From Amblyornis subalaris (taxonomy: Eukaryota; Chordata; Aves; Passeriformes; Ptilonorhynchidae), in contig JACAXG010000092.1 of assembly GCA_018881555.1 (NCBI GenBank), forward strand, positions 1,593,981 through 1,657,980: a stretch of DNA of 64,000 bases. The letters run 5' to 3'. Shown here one piece after another: positions 12,206 through 24,950 of the stretch. Position numbers and translations under genes: made by a program. The stretch's first letter is position 1; every line of letters starts with the position of its first letter. Under the pieces are notes generated by a model, which searched no databases, had not been told where the DNA came from, and saw nothing but the letters and a program-made list of their open reading frames with translations.

Positions 12206-14306
12206 CACACGAGTTAAAGGTTCCTGAAGGGTCTTTCTACTTCTCTCAGGTTTCTCTGGTTCCTGAAACTCCCCTGTACACCACGCTAGAGCACTCTACT
12301 GCAGATTATGCCAGCACTAGAGCCAGCATGTAAAAGGAGGATTTTTGTTAGTGCTTCCTCCACTTAACCTGCTTTTGATTAATTCAACTTGTCTGTCACA
12401 GCAGTTCTATATACTATAAGGATTGAGACTGCTCAAAATATTATACCCCCTGAATATTACTTAGTCTTTAATTTGAACTCAACGACCTTTAACTGGTCAT
12501 ACAGGACTCTACCAGGAAAAACTAAATGTAAATTTTAAAAGCAGCAACCTAAATGCTCTGCTTCTCTCAGAACCTCAGCTCTCATCCCAGAACAAAAGAA
12601 TTTTCTTCACTTACGGAGAGAGGACACTGCTTCTGCAGGCACTTGGCATTATTCATTTTGTGGTAGTGAAGATTTTCTAGAAAACATCAGACCCTTTTTG
12701 TCAGCCTAGTTGTAAGATTAATCATGCCAATACGTCGTGCATCTCTGTAGAATTCTTAGAAGGTTGCTAAAGGAGGCTGTAGACACAAACTGCTTCCTAG
12801 ATGTCACTGAAACTCTTTCCTCTCCGCAAGTAACACCACTTCAGCATTAACTCCTCAGCTTGACCTATAAGATACTTCTGGTCTGAATGCCATTAAAAGA
12901 AAGCAGTATAACAAAAAAAACCAAAACAAAAACAACAACAACAAAAAAAACCAAAAAAACCAAACCAAAGAAAAACAAACAAAAAAAAAACAAAACAAAA
13001 AAAGCTCCCCACAAAACCCCAAAAGCACAAAAACTAAAAGCACAAACAAACTTCCTCTATCAGCATGGATTTAAAAATCCATGTCTATTTTATGCAATAC
13101 TGTGTTTGGTGTATCATTTAAGTGCCGCCATTATTAATTCTTTTGCTTTTCATGTCTTTTATTAGGTATTTCTGTGAAAAATAATTACACTATATGTAGA
13201 TACATAAATTAAAAAAAAANAAATTAAAAAACCTTTTTATTTTGATTTACCTTTCTGATTCTTCTTTTCACTCCAAATTGGGACTGTTCAGGGACACTTG
13301 GAATTAACAGACCACAAATGCCACTGCAGGCTCTCTAGGACAATAAATTATCAGTACCAGTTTGAAACTAATTCATCAGTAAAATGTGATTACTTTTTCA
13401 CACCTAAAGGAAAATGCTTCTTTTGCCGGGTACACAGAGATAAAAAGACATTTTACTATTTCTCCTAGGTTTTATGCTTTCTTTGAAGATTAGGCAGGCT
13501 GCTACTAATGAGACCAACAGAAACCAGTTTCCCTTCTTTTGGCCAGTGTACTCACTTCTTAACACAAAGTTTCAAACAGAAACTAACCAGAATGTAGGTG
13601 CTTCAAGCATTGCTCACAAAATAAAATAGATATTTATGAATGAAACTTATAAACATTTCTCCATAAAGTAAAAATGTGTAGACAACCATATATCACTATA
13701 GTGGTGGGGTATTTTCCTAATTTTAATACAGACAACATAAGAAAAGTGGATTTCAAAAGTGAATCCAGACTACTCCCTTCTTTCAACACTTCACAGGTAT
13801 TTCTTTCCCTCCACAGTTAAAGCTGAGGGTTTCATGCTTTAAACATGTAGCTCTCACTCTGATTTACTATACTTAAAAAGAAAATGTATAAGCAATTGTG
13901 AATATGCATTTAATCTTTGAAGTACTTCTTGAAAACTCCCCTTAATTTATCCATTACTTAAGTCGTCTCTTGCAGATACTCCTTGTGCAGTGACATCAAT
14001 GATGCATGACTGCATTGCAAAATAGACTTCCAATGCAGAAAAAAAATCTCCTTCAAATGCTAAAATTTATGCACTCCTAATTAAACAATTTTATTTTTGT
14101 AACATTCAAGAATGAGGCAGCATTTTAATCAAACCAGCTGAAATTTGTACCAACTAGAAGCATTCTTAAATATATCAATCACACTGCCTTTGGTGCTGTA
14201 TTTGAATATTTTGCTGTCTTCAAAAAAGCCGTATGAGCAATCCTGAATTGCATAAAGTCATGGAAGATACAGATTTGAGACTTATATTGAAATCGCCTAT
14301 AGTTGC
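12206..14306. other. Unassigned DNA between CR1 and LTR
   Basis: No gene was recognised. The stretch from 12206 to about 12340 is slightly GC-richer and may be more decayed CR1, but I cannot align it. The A/C tract at 12911-13050 and an A run around an N near 13211-13230 are the only repeats I see. Confidence 0.55.
12911..13050. repeat. A/C-only low-complexity tract (long)
   Basis: About 140 bases contain A and C with very few G or T, built from irregular CAAA, CAACAACAA and CCAAAA pieces. It is the longest of several such tracts in the window. Open frames over it, lysine/threonine-rich on plus and phenylalanine/leucine-rich on minus, only reflect the composition. Confidence 0.85.
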
Positions 14307-14896
14307 TGTGATGGATTGACTTAGCTGAAAACCAGGTGCCCTCCAAGCTGCTCTATTATGTCACCTTCTCAGCTGGACAGAGGAGAGAAATTAAGATGGA
14401 AAAAAAATCATAGTTTAGGATAAGGAAGTTTACTAAAACAAAAATGAAACTTTGCACATGCACAAGCAAAGCAAAAAAACCCAAAGGTTTTACCCTCCAC
14501 TTCTATCAGCAAGTGATGTCTGGCCACTTCCCGGGAAGCAGGGCTCCAGCATGCATAGCAATTGCTGTGGAAGGCAAGTGTTGTAAATAGTGAATACCCT
14601 CACTTNCTTCTCCTTTCCTTAGCTTTTGTATCTGAGCTGATGTCATATGGTATGGAATATCCCTTTGGTTAATTTGGGTCAGCTGGGCTGGTTGTGTCCC
14701 CTCCCAGGATCTTGCCCACGCCCAGCCCCTTGATGGGGGGAATGTTGAGGAACAGCACCAATGCTGTGCCAGCGCTGCTCAGCACTACCCAAAGCACTGG
14801 TGTGTTATCAACACCTTTCCAGCTACCAATGCAAAGAACAGCACTGTGAGGGCTGCTGTGGGAAAATGAACTCCATCTCTGTCAGACCCAAATACA
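14307..14896 (-). mobile_element. Solo LTR of an endogenous retrovirus
   Basis: Read on the minus strand the element starts TGTATTTGGGTC at 14896 and ends CCATCACA at 14307, giving the retroviral TG...CA ends over about 590 bp. It contains TTGATAACAC and the block CCATACCATATGACATCAG, which the LTR pieces at 24951-25372 and 43368-43632 share in related form. The TATA position reads TACAAAAG (plus-strand 14623-14630), so the box is mutated. No gag or pol lies on either side, so it is a solo LTR. The flanking 5-mers do not match, so no target duplication is visible. Confidence 0.85.
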
Positions 14897-15209
14897 CTTC
14901 AACAAGCAAGTCAGTATACCAGACAAAGTAATTTTAGAAGTATTGGCTTTGTCAGCCAAGTATTTTGGAGTCAAAATTCGAGATATTTTGTAAGTGATAA
15001 AATGCCAATCTTGACAATTCTATCTCCAAATTCTCATATATATCCTCCTATATTATATATGTGTCTCTAACGTATTCTGAAAAGTCTCCTCTTTCTCTTT
15101 GGAATCAACATCAATGCTTCCTCAAATAAGACAATTAGACAGGTGCTTATGGTCCATTTCCCACTACACGAGAAATTTCCAAGCCTTTCACAAAAGCTGA
15201 AAGTCAAGC

Positions 15210-15720
15210 TGTGGAGGACGAGTCGTAAGCATGTTTTGTCTCAAACATTCTGACTGCTGTGACAGGAAAGTTGTGATTGGAAGAGAGGAGCCCAAAGAGG
15301 TGGGGCAGTGCTGTTCTGAGCCATCTTCCTGCTCTGTGTGGAGACTTGTGCTGAGTCATGTGTGTTCCCTCCACCCTGAGTCACTTCCTGAAGGGCTCTA
15401 AAGGACTGGCTGTGCATGTGCAAATAAATGGCATGAAAAGTCTACTTTACATACCAGGCATGTGCCAGGATAACTATAAAAGGAAGAGGATTGGTCCCCC
15501 TCCCTCTCTTTTCCCTCTCTTTCTCTTTTGCTTTGCCTTGCTACCACAGCTCCAGACCATTCATGCAGCAGGACCAACACAGGATCTAAGGACTGGTGAT
15601 CTTCTTTGTTCTCTTTTTTCTTATCTATCTTCATTTTTCTTCTTTACCTTTATTTCTCTTCTCCCTTGCTTTGTCTGGGTGAAATGTGACTATGATATTC
15701 CTGTACTTCATACTTAAGTT
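15210..15720 (+). promoter_or_regulatory. Promoter-like segment, possible LTR
   Basis: In order on the plus strand: an inverted CCAAT (ATTGG) near 15276, TGAGTCA (AP-1) at 15352-15358 and again at 15377-15383, an ETS-like ACTTCCTG just after, and TATAAAAGG at 15475-15483. A pyrimidine-rich CCCTCTC...TTTCTC tract follows where a start site would lie. The order and spacing resemble a Pol II core promoter or a retroviral U3/R. The segment begins TGTGGAGGACGAG, but I see no matching CA end or clear AATAAA. I do not recognise an LTR family, and no coding sequence follows. Function is inferred from motifs only. Confidence 0.4.
15475..15483 (+). promoter_or_regulatory. TATA box (TATAAAAGG)
   Basis: A canonical TATA sequence lies about 90 bp downstream of the second AP-1 motif and just upstream of a long pyrimidine-rich tract. 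It is part of the promoter-like segment described above. Confidence 0.5.
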
Positions 15721-15734
15721 TGTTGTGGGAGTGG

Positions 15735-15945
15735 GGAACTTGTGGAAGTGTATCGTGGCTCATTAGCCAGCACCTTTGAGAAATGGTGTACTGTGACTTG
15801 TGAGCCAGCACCTTTGAGAAATTTGTTGTGGAGGTTGAGAGCTTATTGAATTGTAGTGTAAAAATGAAGGGCTTGTTAGCCACCACTTTTGAGAACTGTG
15901 CTGTAAACTTTAAAGGCTTGTTAGCCAACACTTTTTGAGTCTAAA
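15735..15945 (+). repeat. Degenerate tandem repeat, about 37-46 bp unit
   Basis: Four clear copies of a core close to GCTTGTTAGCCAGCACCTTT start near 15758, 15796, 15871 and 15916. Worn copies lie near 15740, 15835 and 15950. Between cores there is a TGTGCTGTAAACTTT-like linker. Spacing is about 38, 75 (two units) and 45 bp. A minus-strand open frame over it (15650-15931) repeats AxKP-like peptides only because the DNA repeats. It lies directly after the promoter-like segment, as a leader-region repeat might, but no gene follows. Confidence 0.8.
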
Positions 15946-17704
15946 GCAGTGAGCTTGTTGCTGGAGTTAAGGTGACTGTACAGTAAAAGCGTAAAAGTTC
16001 CCTGACACACAGACTGGTGTCTTTGTTCAGCCTGATGAGAACTGACAGTGAACATTGCACCCACTACCAAGCAGGTCATGACACAAGTAGCACCNACCGT
16101 GACACCGTGACAGTGTTGATATAAAAGAGCTGAAGTCACGGCAATCATTATAAAGGCAACAGCTATGAAACAAGATACAATGGTCATCTTTCGGGTATTT
16201 TTGGTTGTGCAATATGCTAACTAAACAGAAGAAGTGCAAGAAAGAAAATAACATTTTCCTACCAGTAATCTGGAGGAAGGTATTACTAAAGAAGAGTCAG
16301 CAAATCCAAAAAAGAGCAATGGCAATGTTGCAGGAATTCAAAAGGAGAAAAAAAACATGTGCTTTTAACTGTATGAGGGATGCTCAGTAATCAGCGGGTT
16401 GCACAATCTTTCTGATATCTGTAAGCATTAATCCACAAAGAAAAATTAGAAAATAAAATAAGTAAAATGAACATATCACCTTGGTACTCATATAACTAGA
16501 AAAATTGTTCTTGGTAAAAGTTACTCAAGTACAGGACTGCATCTGGGGAAAGAATGAAGACTATGGGTAGCACTAAGTTGTAGCAGTGATGGAGTTCTGC
16601 TGATTGCAATTAAGGGGTAAGTGGCAGTTTAAAAGTTTAAAAATTAAGCCCTGATTTTCAAGGCAAATTAGCAAAGCATATGAAACATCCTTCTACAGAT
16701 AAATAGTGATGACTTTCCTACAGTCAAGAATTTTAGCTCCACATTTCTACAAACAAACAAATATTGAAAAACAGGCAACAGAAATAGTTTTCTTTTTTTA
16801 GGTTCTAAGAACCTATTCCAAAATACTACTACCCTCCTAGCCTTTATAATGAAAGGTAGTAAAATAATATTTACATTTCAACTACATTTAAACTGGCCAC
16901 TGATTCTGCAGTGGAAATTAATCTCTCAGTTGAGACACTATTTGAAAATGAAATGAGAAATTAGATAGCATCAGAAAAGNGAGAGGGCAAGGAAGAGAGA
17001 AGCCCACATCTAATCTCCCAGAAGATTAACTAACATCAAGTATCCTACAGATGTTGAAAAATCTCAAGTCATATTTTCTTTGACACACAAAGTCCTGAAT
17101 AGCTTCATGTTTAAATGAACATGCTCAAGGTGTTTAAGGGAATAAAGAAAACAATTCTTGGCATCAAGAAATTCTTTCATCACATACCTACAATTATCAG
17201 AATCCTTAATAACATAAAAAAGGGTAGTCACAACTGGGTCTTATTTTAAAATTTCCTGACTGAAAGAATGTTTCTTGTCATAGTCATCCTGAAAGTGTAA
17301 AATTCTCAGTATTGCTACAAGAGGTCAATCATACAATAAAGCTGAGGTGCACATGTGAAAATATATAATCATTCAATACTGCAGAGGAAGGATATAGAAT
17401 TGAATTTAGAGATCTTTTACAGTAGCAAAAATCATAACGAATATAATACAGGTAAGTTGTGAATCCTTAACCACAGGGAAGAGAATTAACAAAGAACACA
17501 AAGGAAATTTAGGAAAAGACTAAGTTATGGGTTGCCAATTTGCAAAATATCTGAAGACAATATTCCCACTCCATAACTGGGATTCCTACATGACATTGAA
17601 AACTACCATTGACCATAAAGAAGCAATCACTTGCCACCTACTTTAGTGAAATGCAACATTAGATGCATCTGGTTTAGTATATTTATAAACATAGAATTAG
17701 TGGG
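15946..17704. other. Unassigned AT-rich DNA
   Basis: No gene or repeat family was recognised. Two N bases occur, near 16095 and 16980. Short open frames at 15921-16390 show no recognisable domain. Confidence 0.6.
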
Positions 17705-18230
17705 AATAGTCAGGGCCATGCAGAGGGACCTAGACTAGAGAAATGGACCAACAGGAATCTCATGAACTTCAAGANCAAATGCCAAGTGCTGCCCTTAGGC
17801 AGGAAGCACTGGTGCAAAGACGCAGGGCGATGCCTGCGTGCCTGGGAGCAGCTCTGAGGAAAGGGACCTNGGGGCCTTGGCAGACACTAGTTCAGTATGA
17901 GCCAGCAGTGAGGGCTGCTGAGGTGGCCAATAGCACCCTGGAAGCCATCCATCAGTGCACAACTAGGACATCAGGAAGAAGGATTACTCCCCTTAGTTCA
18001 GCACTTGTGAGACCACATCTGGATACTATACCCAGCACAGGAAAGACTGACAAACTGGACTGAGTTCAGCAGTGGGCTTCCAAGTAGGTTATAGCTGAAG
18101 CACTTGCTGCGTGAGGAGTGGTTGAGGCTCTGGGATATGTTCAGCTTGACTTACCAGGAAGCATGAGCAGGTTTTAGTATTTAGGAGGAGCTCCTGAGAA
18201 GATGCAGTCAGACTTTTTATGAAGGGGAAT
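17705..18230 (+). mobile_element. CR1 LINE fragment, both ends missing
   Basis: The plus strand follows the C-terminal third of CR1 ORF2. Landmarks are GCAGAGGGACCTAGAC near 17718, and LSSALVRPHLDT encoded near 17990-18025, the worn form of SALVRPHLE in intact copies. Near 18110-18210 comes the GAGTGGTTGAGGCTCTGGG...TTCAGCTTGAC block. The match fades near 18228, inside the segment that normally leads to the 3' UTR, so the 3' tail is lost. The open frame 17743-18063 (106 codons, two X from N bases) is the relic of ORF2. Loss of the 3' end implies a later deletion. Confidence 0.85.
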
Positions 18231-20429
18231 AAGGTGCAGAGCCATATAAATAGTAAGGAAATATTCAAAAATGAATAATAAATTTTCTTACATTCTTAAT
18301 ATATTTCTAAGACAGCAAAACTTAAAAAAAAATCATCTGAAATATTACCATGCATTTTTACATGCACACATTGATTTTTTTGTTTTTTAAGAAACTTGGT
18401 ATTCTCCCCAAAATATTAACAATTTTTCACAGACAAAACAGTGGTACTAGCAAGCAGAAGGAAGACACAATGCAAAATACCATTTTGCAGTGATTCAAGA
18501 AGCAGAAGGAGGCAGTTATCCTCTTCACTTTTCATCATGCAATCTAGTAGTACTTTTCAATTTTTCTTACTACCAAATTTCTGTGTTAAGTTTATGCTTG
18601 CTCTTCTAGATGCTGATATTGCTTTCCTCCTCAATTTATCTGTCTCGTCCTTTACTCTCAGAAAGTCTTTTATTCCACCATATCAAATCAACTGATAGTT
18701 ACCGATGCGGCAACCAGTTTTCTCCCTCTATTTCACAGATAAAATCGAGACAGTCAGAAAGGAATTACTGTGACACAAGGACAGAAAAGACATTTTTCTG
18801 TCTTGATTTGCTGCCAAAGCCCTCTGCACTTTTGTTCTGAAGATCAAGTAGTTCATTTTAGAAAGAGATTTTTTTATTTCATATTTGTCAAAGTCAGTTG
18901 GCATTTACATCATTTCATGAAGATTAAAGCTTCAAACCACTGTTTATTAGTGGTATTTCCTCTCTTAGCTCTTTAAAAATATTAATTTAAATGATGAGTA
19001 AATACCTTAATATAAAAAGTTTTTTTAAAGTAACCTCAGAAGTTTTTGTATTTCTTAGCAGAAACATGGTGGCATATGGCTATAATAAAACCAGAAGAGC
19101 ACAGAAAGAGCAACTGATTATAACAAAATATTTATGGAAAGTAGATTTCATCATTTGGGTCATAAACTTCACAAAAAAATGAATATTCAACCTCCCTTTT
19201 TAAGTAGGAACAGGAGTTGACTAAAGTTAGCTATTTTTGCAGAACAGGCTTCAGAATTGACAATTAGACATTAACATGTATATTTTCAAATTCTGAGCTG
19301 AAAATAATTAGATACCTTAAATTTTTTATCAGAACAAGCCTACTTTTGACTTAAATATATTTGCTCTGAAATTATGCCATTTTTAACTAAAAGAAAAATA
19401 CAGTGAGTTTATAACTTCCTTCAGAGCTCCCTGCAGAATTCAGGTTTCTGAAGAGCCTTTGTGAATACACCAAAATTTAGTTTACAGCAATCCTAAGAAA
19501 TGTTGAAAAGTACTATACTTTCTCCACTAGCATATCAAGAAAGTGTTTTGTCACAGTCACTGCCATCCGTCAACATGAAACATTAATTCTTACTTAAAAT
19601 GACAGTGCTCAGGAATTTGTATGAGTTCTCAGCATTGCTAACAACAGATAAAACCCAGAAGTATTTCATGCACACACTGAATGATGTGACAAAGGCATAC
19701 TAATGAAGAGGCGGATGAATATAAAAAGAATCTTATTTAATCCAGCAGAATTTGATGCAGAACTAATGGACAAAACAGACCTGAGAATTTTTAAATTTTT
19801 TTTTTCTGTTAATTCGTTAGGCTGTTACACTGAACAATAAAATATTTGACTAAGAAAGGTCTAAGTACAGACTTCATTTGAACTTACATGGCATGGAAAA
19901 AACAGCAGTGCTAGAGAAGATGTGTGTGTACCTGTGTTCTCACATATTCTCCCTTTTATCATCTTCCAACGCCTTCTGATGAATTTTTCAGTACATTTAT
20001 CATTCTACATCACATATCACCCCATGAAGCACTGAAACTCTCCTGTGTGTCACATGGGCTAATGACAGGCTGGGTGAGCAGTATTCCTCATAAGTGAGGG
20101 ACAGTAGGACAGGAGTGGCCTGGCCTGGAGTAGCCACCACACAGGGAGCAGCACTCTCACCAGACTACAAAGTCTGTGATTCTACAAAGACTCATTAAGC
20201 TGAAACAATTTATTGTACTTGGCAAAAATATCCAAAATTATCTCTGGAAAATTCTGAAATATACCCTGAAAGTGCAGGCATGTGTGTGTAAAAACAGGGA
20301 AAAGAGGGAAGAAGAAAGGACATGATGTCTATGTCCAACCTTTTCTAAAAATTTATTAAAAATTTAGTTTGCAAATACAGATGGATTTTAAAGGTTTCTG
20401 TATTAGAAAAGTATTTGTATTATGTGCTA
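18231..20429. other. Unassigned AT-rich DNA
   Basis: No gene was recognised. A GC-richer patch at about 20055-20180 (TGGCCTGGCCTGGAGTAGCC) ends in TCTGTGATTCTAC, which is faintly CR1-like but too short to call. Open frames at 18441-19182 overlap each other in different frames and have no domain. Confidence 0.6.
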
Positions 20430-20620
20430 GTGCCCAGGTGCTGGTGGCAGCACTGGGGGGTCTGCTAAGGCGGGCCCTGTATGGAACAGCTGGGGCTAAA
20501 TCCCCAGCAGGGATATCCCTGTGGCCCCTTGGTGGGACAGCTATCTGCATTGTGGCCTGTGGAGGAGCCTGTGTTGGAGCAGGTGGCTGTTTCCTGAAAG
20601 ATGCATCCTGTGGAAAAACC
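20430..20620 (+). mobile_element. Probable LTR fragment
   Basis: A GC-rich island of about 190 bp in AT-rich surroundings contains GGAGGAGCCTGTGTTGGAGC followed by a TTTCCTGAA...TCCTGTGGAA block. Such repeated 'tggagcagg / cctgtgga' blocks are typical of the middle of one avian ERV LTR group, and a related block is in the LTR at 22758-23515. Both ends are missing. Open frames on both strands are composition effects. Assignment rests on recalled LTR features. Confidence 0.45.
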
Positions 20621-22757
20621 CAAACAGTTATTTTGTGTGTCGCTAATAACATCCTTCCACAACATTATTTCTCTTAATGAGCCAAATAGCAAATTTATAT
20701 TTTTTATACAGCTTTTTTTGGGAGTTAGCAAAGATGACCATTATACTCCAATAAAATAATATTACTGTAAGACATTTTACTCAGGCTGTCATGTGAAAAG
20801 GTAAAAACTTGAACCTCTAAGGATTACCCTCTTCTATCCCCCGAAGGCTTAACTATCTACCTGAGTACATTCAGTACACAGAAAACCATGATAGACAGTT
20901 ATCTTTTATCCTGGTAACTAAAGACAACACCCCTCCCTCCAGAGAGGGAAGGAACTTTAAAGCTTTTCTCTTCAACCTTTAAAGCACTACCTTTAATTAT
21001 TCTANTCCAGAACAGCTTTGGCTACTTTGCTGTTTTCCACAGTCATGGCATTTTGATTCAACTTTAGCACACCTCCTGGATTCCAATAGCAACATCAAAG
21101 GAAAGCAAGTAAATTTCACATTTGCATATGGGACAGTGAGATTTCAGAGAACAGCTGTCTATACTCACCAGTAAATGGATTATACCCATTTGCAGATGCA
21201 AATATTTCTACTTGACTACGAAGCTCAAACTCACAATTTATTCAGGAAAACTAGGTTAACTACAGCAATTCTTACTGCACTCTAAATTTTAAGTGAAGGT
21301 CTCACAAAATGTCCCTAATGCACAGTGATTATTTTTTTTCCTTGGGTTTGTATGTTTTGTGTTACTACAATGCTTATACAGAAATAAGAAAATTTAAGAA
21401 CATGTCACACAAAGCAGACATACTTCATTTACTTTCTAAATTAATTATAAAAGCATCTGAGACCCTTACTTGTTTTTTTTTAATGAAAACAAATACAAAA
21501 GGTTTTCTTCCCTACAATTTCCAGTAAGGTTAAAAAAATTAACAAGAATCAGAAGATATGACTGAAGGATCAACTACAATGTGATCAAATCCTTCCTAAG
21601 TCTGAAAATATCAGACAGGAAAGAAGTTGAAATAATAGTGTATCAAAGACCAAAAAGTTAGAGGGGTTTGTTTCTATCTGTGGCATGAAAATATAGCTGC
21701 TGGATGCATATCTGTTTCAAATTCAAGGTTGAATAAAGAACAGCTGCATCAAAAAGAACAAGTCCCAACAGGTACAGATTTTTCACAGATTGTACAGGCA
21801 CTTGGCCATCAAAGAGGAAAGAGTGCTGTGTGACACCTGATTATGCAAACTCTTGTTTTCCCAAGTTCTAGAAAAAAAATGCAGTTACTTGAGTTCAGTA
21901 TAGGTGAAATCAGGAACACTATATGGAAGACTAGGGAATAAATAGGATAATATACCTAATTATNATAGTGATAAAATATCTTTAATTAAGACATTATTGA
22001 AGGGATGAAGTAGATGCAGTCACATCTGAGTGGTGTGTATTCATAACACATAAGGGCTGGACAGCAAATGATAAAATATAAATACAGACTTTGCAACATA
22101 GGGGTTTGCCCCAGTTCCTCACTTAGTGTGATTTTCTGTTCTTAAGTAATTGATTTCCAATGCAGTTTATTTTCAAATGATTTGAACACTTCAAGTAATA
22201 TTAGTCAGAGATATACAACAGGATAAAACTGAATAGCCTAGAAAAGGCTAGTACAGTTTATTTTCATTTTTAGACCTATGCAGAAGTACAAACAAATCCT
22301 ACATGCGGTTCTTCTTATCTTACTACTTACTATTTGGAAAGTCACATATGTTTTCTGTCACATAGTTAAAATGATGATATAATCCCTTTATCCTCTATGA
22401 TTCAATTCGGTTGGTTTTGGTTGGTTTTGATTTTTTTTTTTCTAATATTATACAGACTGGCTATTGCTCTTCCACAGTTCACTTAGAAGCCAAGCTTAGT
22501 GATCCTCAGCAGAAATACAATGAAGACTAAGTGCAGACCACAGTATTTATGTTTGCTCCCACACTTCTTCACATGTCTTGTCTGAGTTCAGGGCAATGAA
22601 AATCAATCAGGTCTGTCAGCTCACTGGTTTCTGATGTAATGTTCAGTAACTACTTAATAGTGACTTTCTGTCTCGAGTCCTGACTATCTTCTCAGTTAAG
22701 CATTGTGCACTCCTGAAACAGAAGCAGATTAAGCAAGATATATTTGACATTTTCTTC
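20621..22757. other. Unassigned AT-rich DNA
   Basis: No gene or repeat family was recognised. A T/G-only patch with GGTTGGTTTT pieces lies at about 22408-22442. N bases occur near 21005 and 21964. Confidence 0.6.
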
Positions 22758-23515
22758 TGTATTGGGTTTATGTGGCAAGGTTTTGACAGTGAAGAGGGCT
22801 GCAGGGGTGACTTCTGTGAGGACAGCTAAAGCTGAGCCAATCAACAATGGTGGTAACACTTTTTTTTAAGAAAAATATTTTAAACAAAGTGTAAAAAATT
22901 CTGTACAGCAGCTACAAAAGAAGAGTGAGAAAAAACATATGAGAAACAACTCTGTAGACACTGAGGTGAGTGGAGAAAGAGGGGAAGAAGGTCCAGTCAT
23001 TGGAGCAGGGATTCCTCTGCAGCCCACATAGAACGTGGCAAAGGCGAGTTGTCCCTAAGCAGCCCATGAAGGCCCATGTTGGAGAAGATATCTGCACTGT
23101 ATTCTGTGTGAGGGACCCCACAATGGAGCAGGGAAACAGTGTCAGGACGAAAGAGTGATAGGGACAGAGTGTTAAGAACTGACCACAGCCCCCTATCCTT
23201 CCCCCTGTGTAGCTTGGGGAGGGGGAAAAGGTAGACTAGTTAGGAGTGAAGTTGAGCCTTGGAAGAAGGAGGATGGGAAGAGGTGGTTTTGGTTTTGTTT
23301 TTGTTTCCCACTACTCTATTATTAACTGTCAATAAATGAAATTAATTTCCACAAGCTGAGTCTTTTTCACCCGAGACAGTAATTTGTAAATGATCTCCCT
23401 GTCCTTCTGAGAATCCATGAACTTTTTCACTGCATTTTCTCCACCTGTTGAGGAGGAGACATCAAGAGAGCAGCGTGCTGGGCACCTGGCAGCCAGCCAA
23501 GATTAACCCACCACA
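22758..23515 (+). mobile_element. Solo LTR of an endogenous retrovirus (ERVL-like), nearly complete
   Basis: The element starts TGTATTGGGTTTATGTGGCA at 22758 and ends AACCCACCACA at 23515, with TG...CA ends over 758 bp. In order it has a U3 with GAGCCAATCAACAATGGTGG, blocks such as GGAGCAGGGA, ACTGACCACAGCCCCC near 23178, TAGGAGTGAAGTTGAG at 23241-23256, a T/G-rich run, AATAAA at 23331-23336, and a U5 with GAGTCTTTTTCACCCGAGAC. A recalled avian ERVL-type LTR shares this order. No retroviral coding region flanks it. Flanks share TTTCTT-like bases but no exact target duplication at the ends. Confidence 0.88.
23331..23336 (+). promoter_or_regulatory. LTR polyadenylation signal AATAAA
   Basis: A canonical AATAAA lies at the expected R/U5 position of the LTR at 22758-23515, about 180 bp before its 3' end. 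The related LTR at 54592-55301 has the mutated form AATACA at 55118-55123. Confidence 0.7.
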
Positions 23516-24950
23516 GCTTTCTTTGAACCAAGGCATAGAAATATGCATAACAGGTGACTGTATATAAGCTTTTGTTAACATTGTAATGCTGCTAAGTATA
23601 AACAGTAGGCAACCACATAAAAACAAATAGGGATTTGTGGGATAGTTGTGCAAACAAGGTACAGGAAAGCATGGACTTTCCTGCAAGATGAGAACCAATG
23701 ATGAAAGCAGAAAGAAAAGATTCATGGTAAAACATTCTGCAGAATATTATCTGGTGTAATCAGAATGATCCTGCAGAAAAAAGAACAATGACTGACAAAA
23801 CCAGAATGATTCAAAAAGATTAAGATGAGTTATGCCAGAAACAGATAGATTCACCCCATTTTTTCCCTGTGGAGGAGACTGAGGAACATAAACCAATGAA
23901 ACTGGAAAAGTGGGGAATAATGTAGTAGCCCATAGCAGTTCCCTCATTGAGAGCTCTCAAGCCTCATCACTTTGATCTCTGCAGCTAAGACCATCAATGA
24001 CCACAGCCATCAGTGTTAACTTTATGGCAACAACTCCCCGAAGTAGCACAGTCTCATGTAATNGTAGACAAAGTCTTAAAGGACTAATTGTATTCCATAT
24101 GGAATGACTATAATGGATACTGTGTAGAAACTAATTATTAGCAGTATGTATTATTAATTAATGACNTTCTATTTTTGTTCTGAAGTTTGAAACTCACCTG
24201 ACTTATCAGTCTTTTAAACAATCTAAAGGTAGTGATCCTTGATATATATACAAATAGGCATGCATTCAGTTGCAAAAATTGCACAAATCCCAGATTACCT
24301 ATTTTTGAGAATTAAACAAAAAATCGGTGTGTTCAATGCTGCATTATGCACCTCAGAGTCAAACATTTTGATGCATATAGAATCAATAATTCCTCAGAGA
24401 ANATACTCTAAAGGAGAATAACATGGTCTACCTTTTTCTGTGCTACCAAAAAATCCCCAAACAAGCCAAAAAACAAACAACAAAAAACCACCCTAAAAAC
24501 CTCAACAGCAACAACAAAAACCCACCCCACAACAGCTTCAATAGCAAAAACCAATTACTGGACTCCAGGTTTCAGCATTGGACCTAGCTGCTGCTACTGA
24601 GTGTATAGTTCTGGGAAAAACTCCCATGTTTCTGTCTTGTAGCTCTCTAATTAACTGCTTGTGTTTTGGTGGTGTAGCTCCTTGATTCCCAAGAAAGGCT
24701 GACATGCATATGATGAAGTGAATTTTTTCTCGTGTGTCCGATATAGTTACAAAGGATCTGAAAAGCAAAGCAGATGTGTAATACTCTCCTGTAATACAGC
24801 AAACATGCTACAAGGAATACAATATCTCCATTCTCTTAATATTAAACATGCAGTGTATGCTCTAGTTCTTCTGACAAGCAAATCTCATTGATGCTTTAGA
24901 ACGTGTCATATAGGGAAAAAATCATACTGTATTGAAATTCATCTAGTTGA
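23516..24950. other. Unassigned AT-rich DNA
   Basis: No gene was recognised. An A/C tract lies at 24447-24533. Three N bases (24063, 24166, 24402) begin a cluster that runs to 26810. The part near 23560-24060 has some LTR-like texture, including TGTATATAAGC near 23560, but I could not find ends. Confidence 0.55.
24447..24533. repeat. A/C-only low-complexity tract
   Basis: About 85 bases are dominated by A and C, with CAAACAACAAAA and CAACAGCAACAAC pieces. It is the same type as the tract at 12911-13050. Confidence 0.8.

Noticed and set aside
15650..15931. Minus-strand open frame with repeated peptide pieces
   Set aside because: The peptide repetition comes from the tandem DNA repeat. No start, domain or splice context supports it.
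20055..20185. GC-richer patch ending TCTGTGATTCTAC as a CR1 fragment
   Set aside because: Only the last dozen bases resemble CR1. The body could not be aligned to any part I recall.
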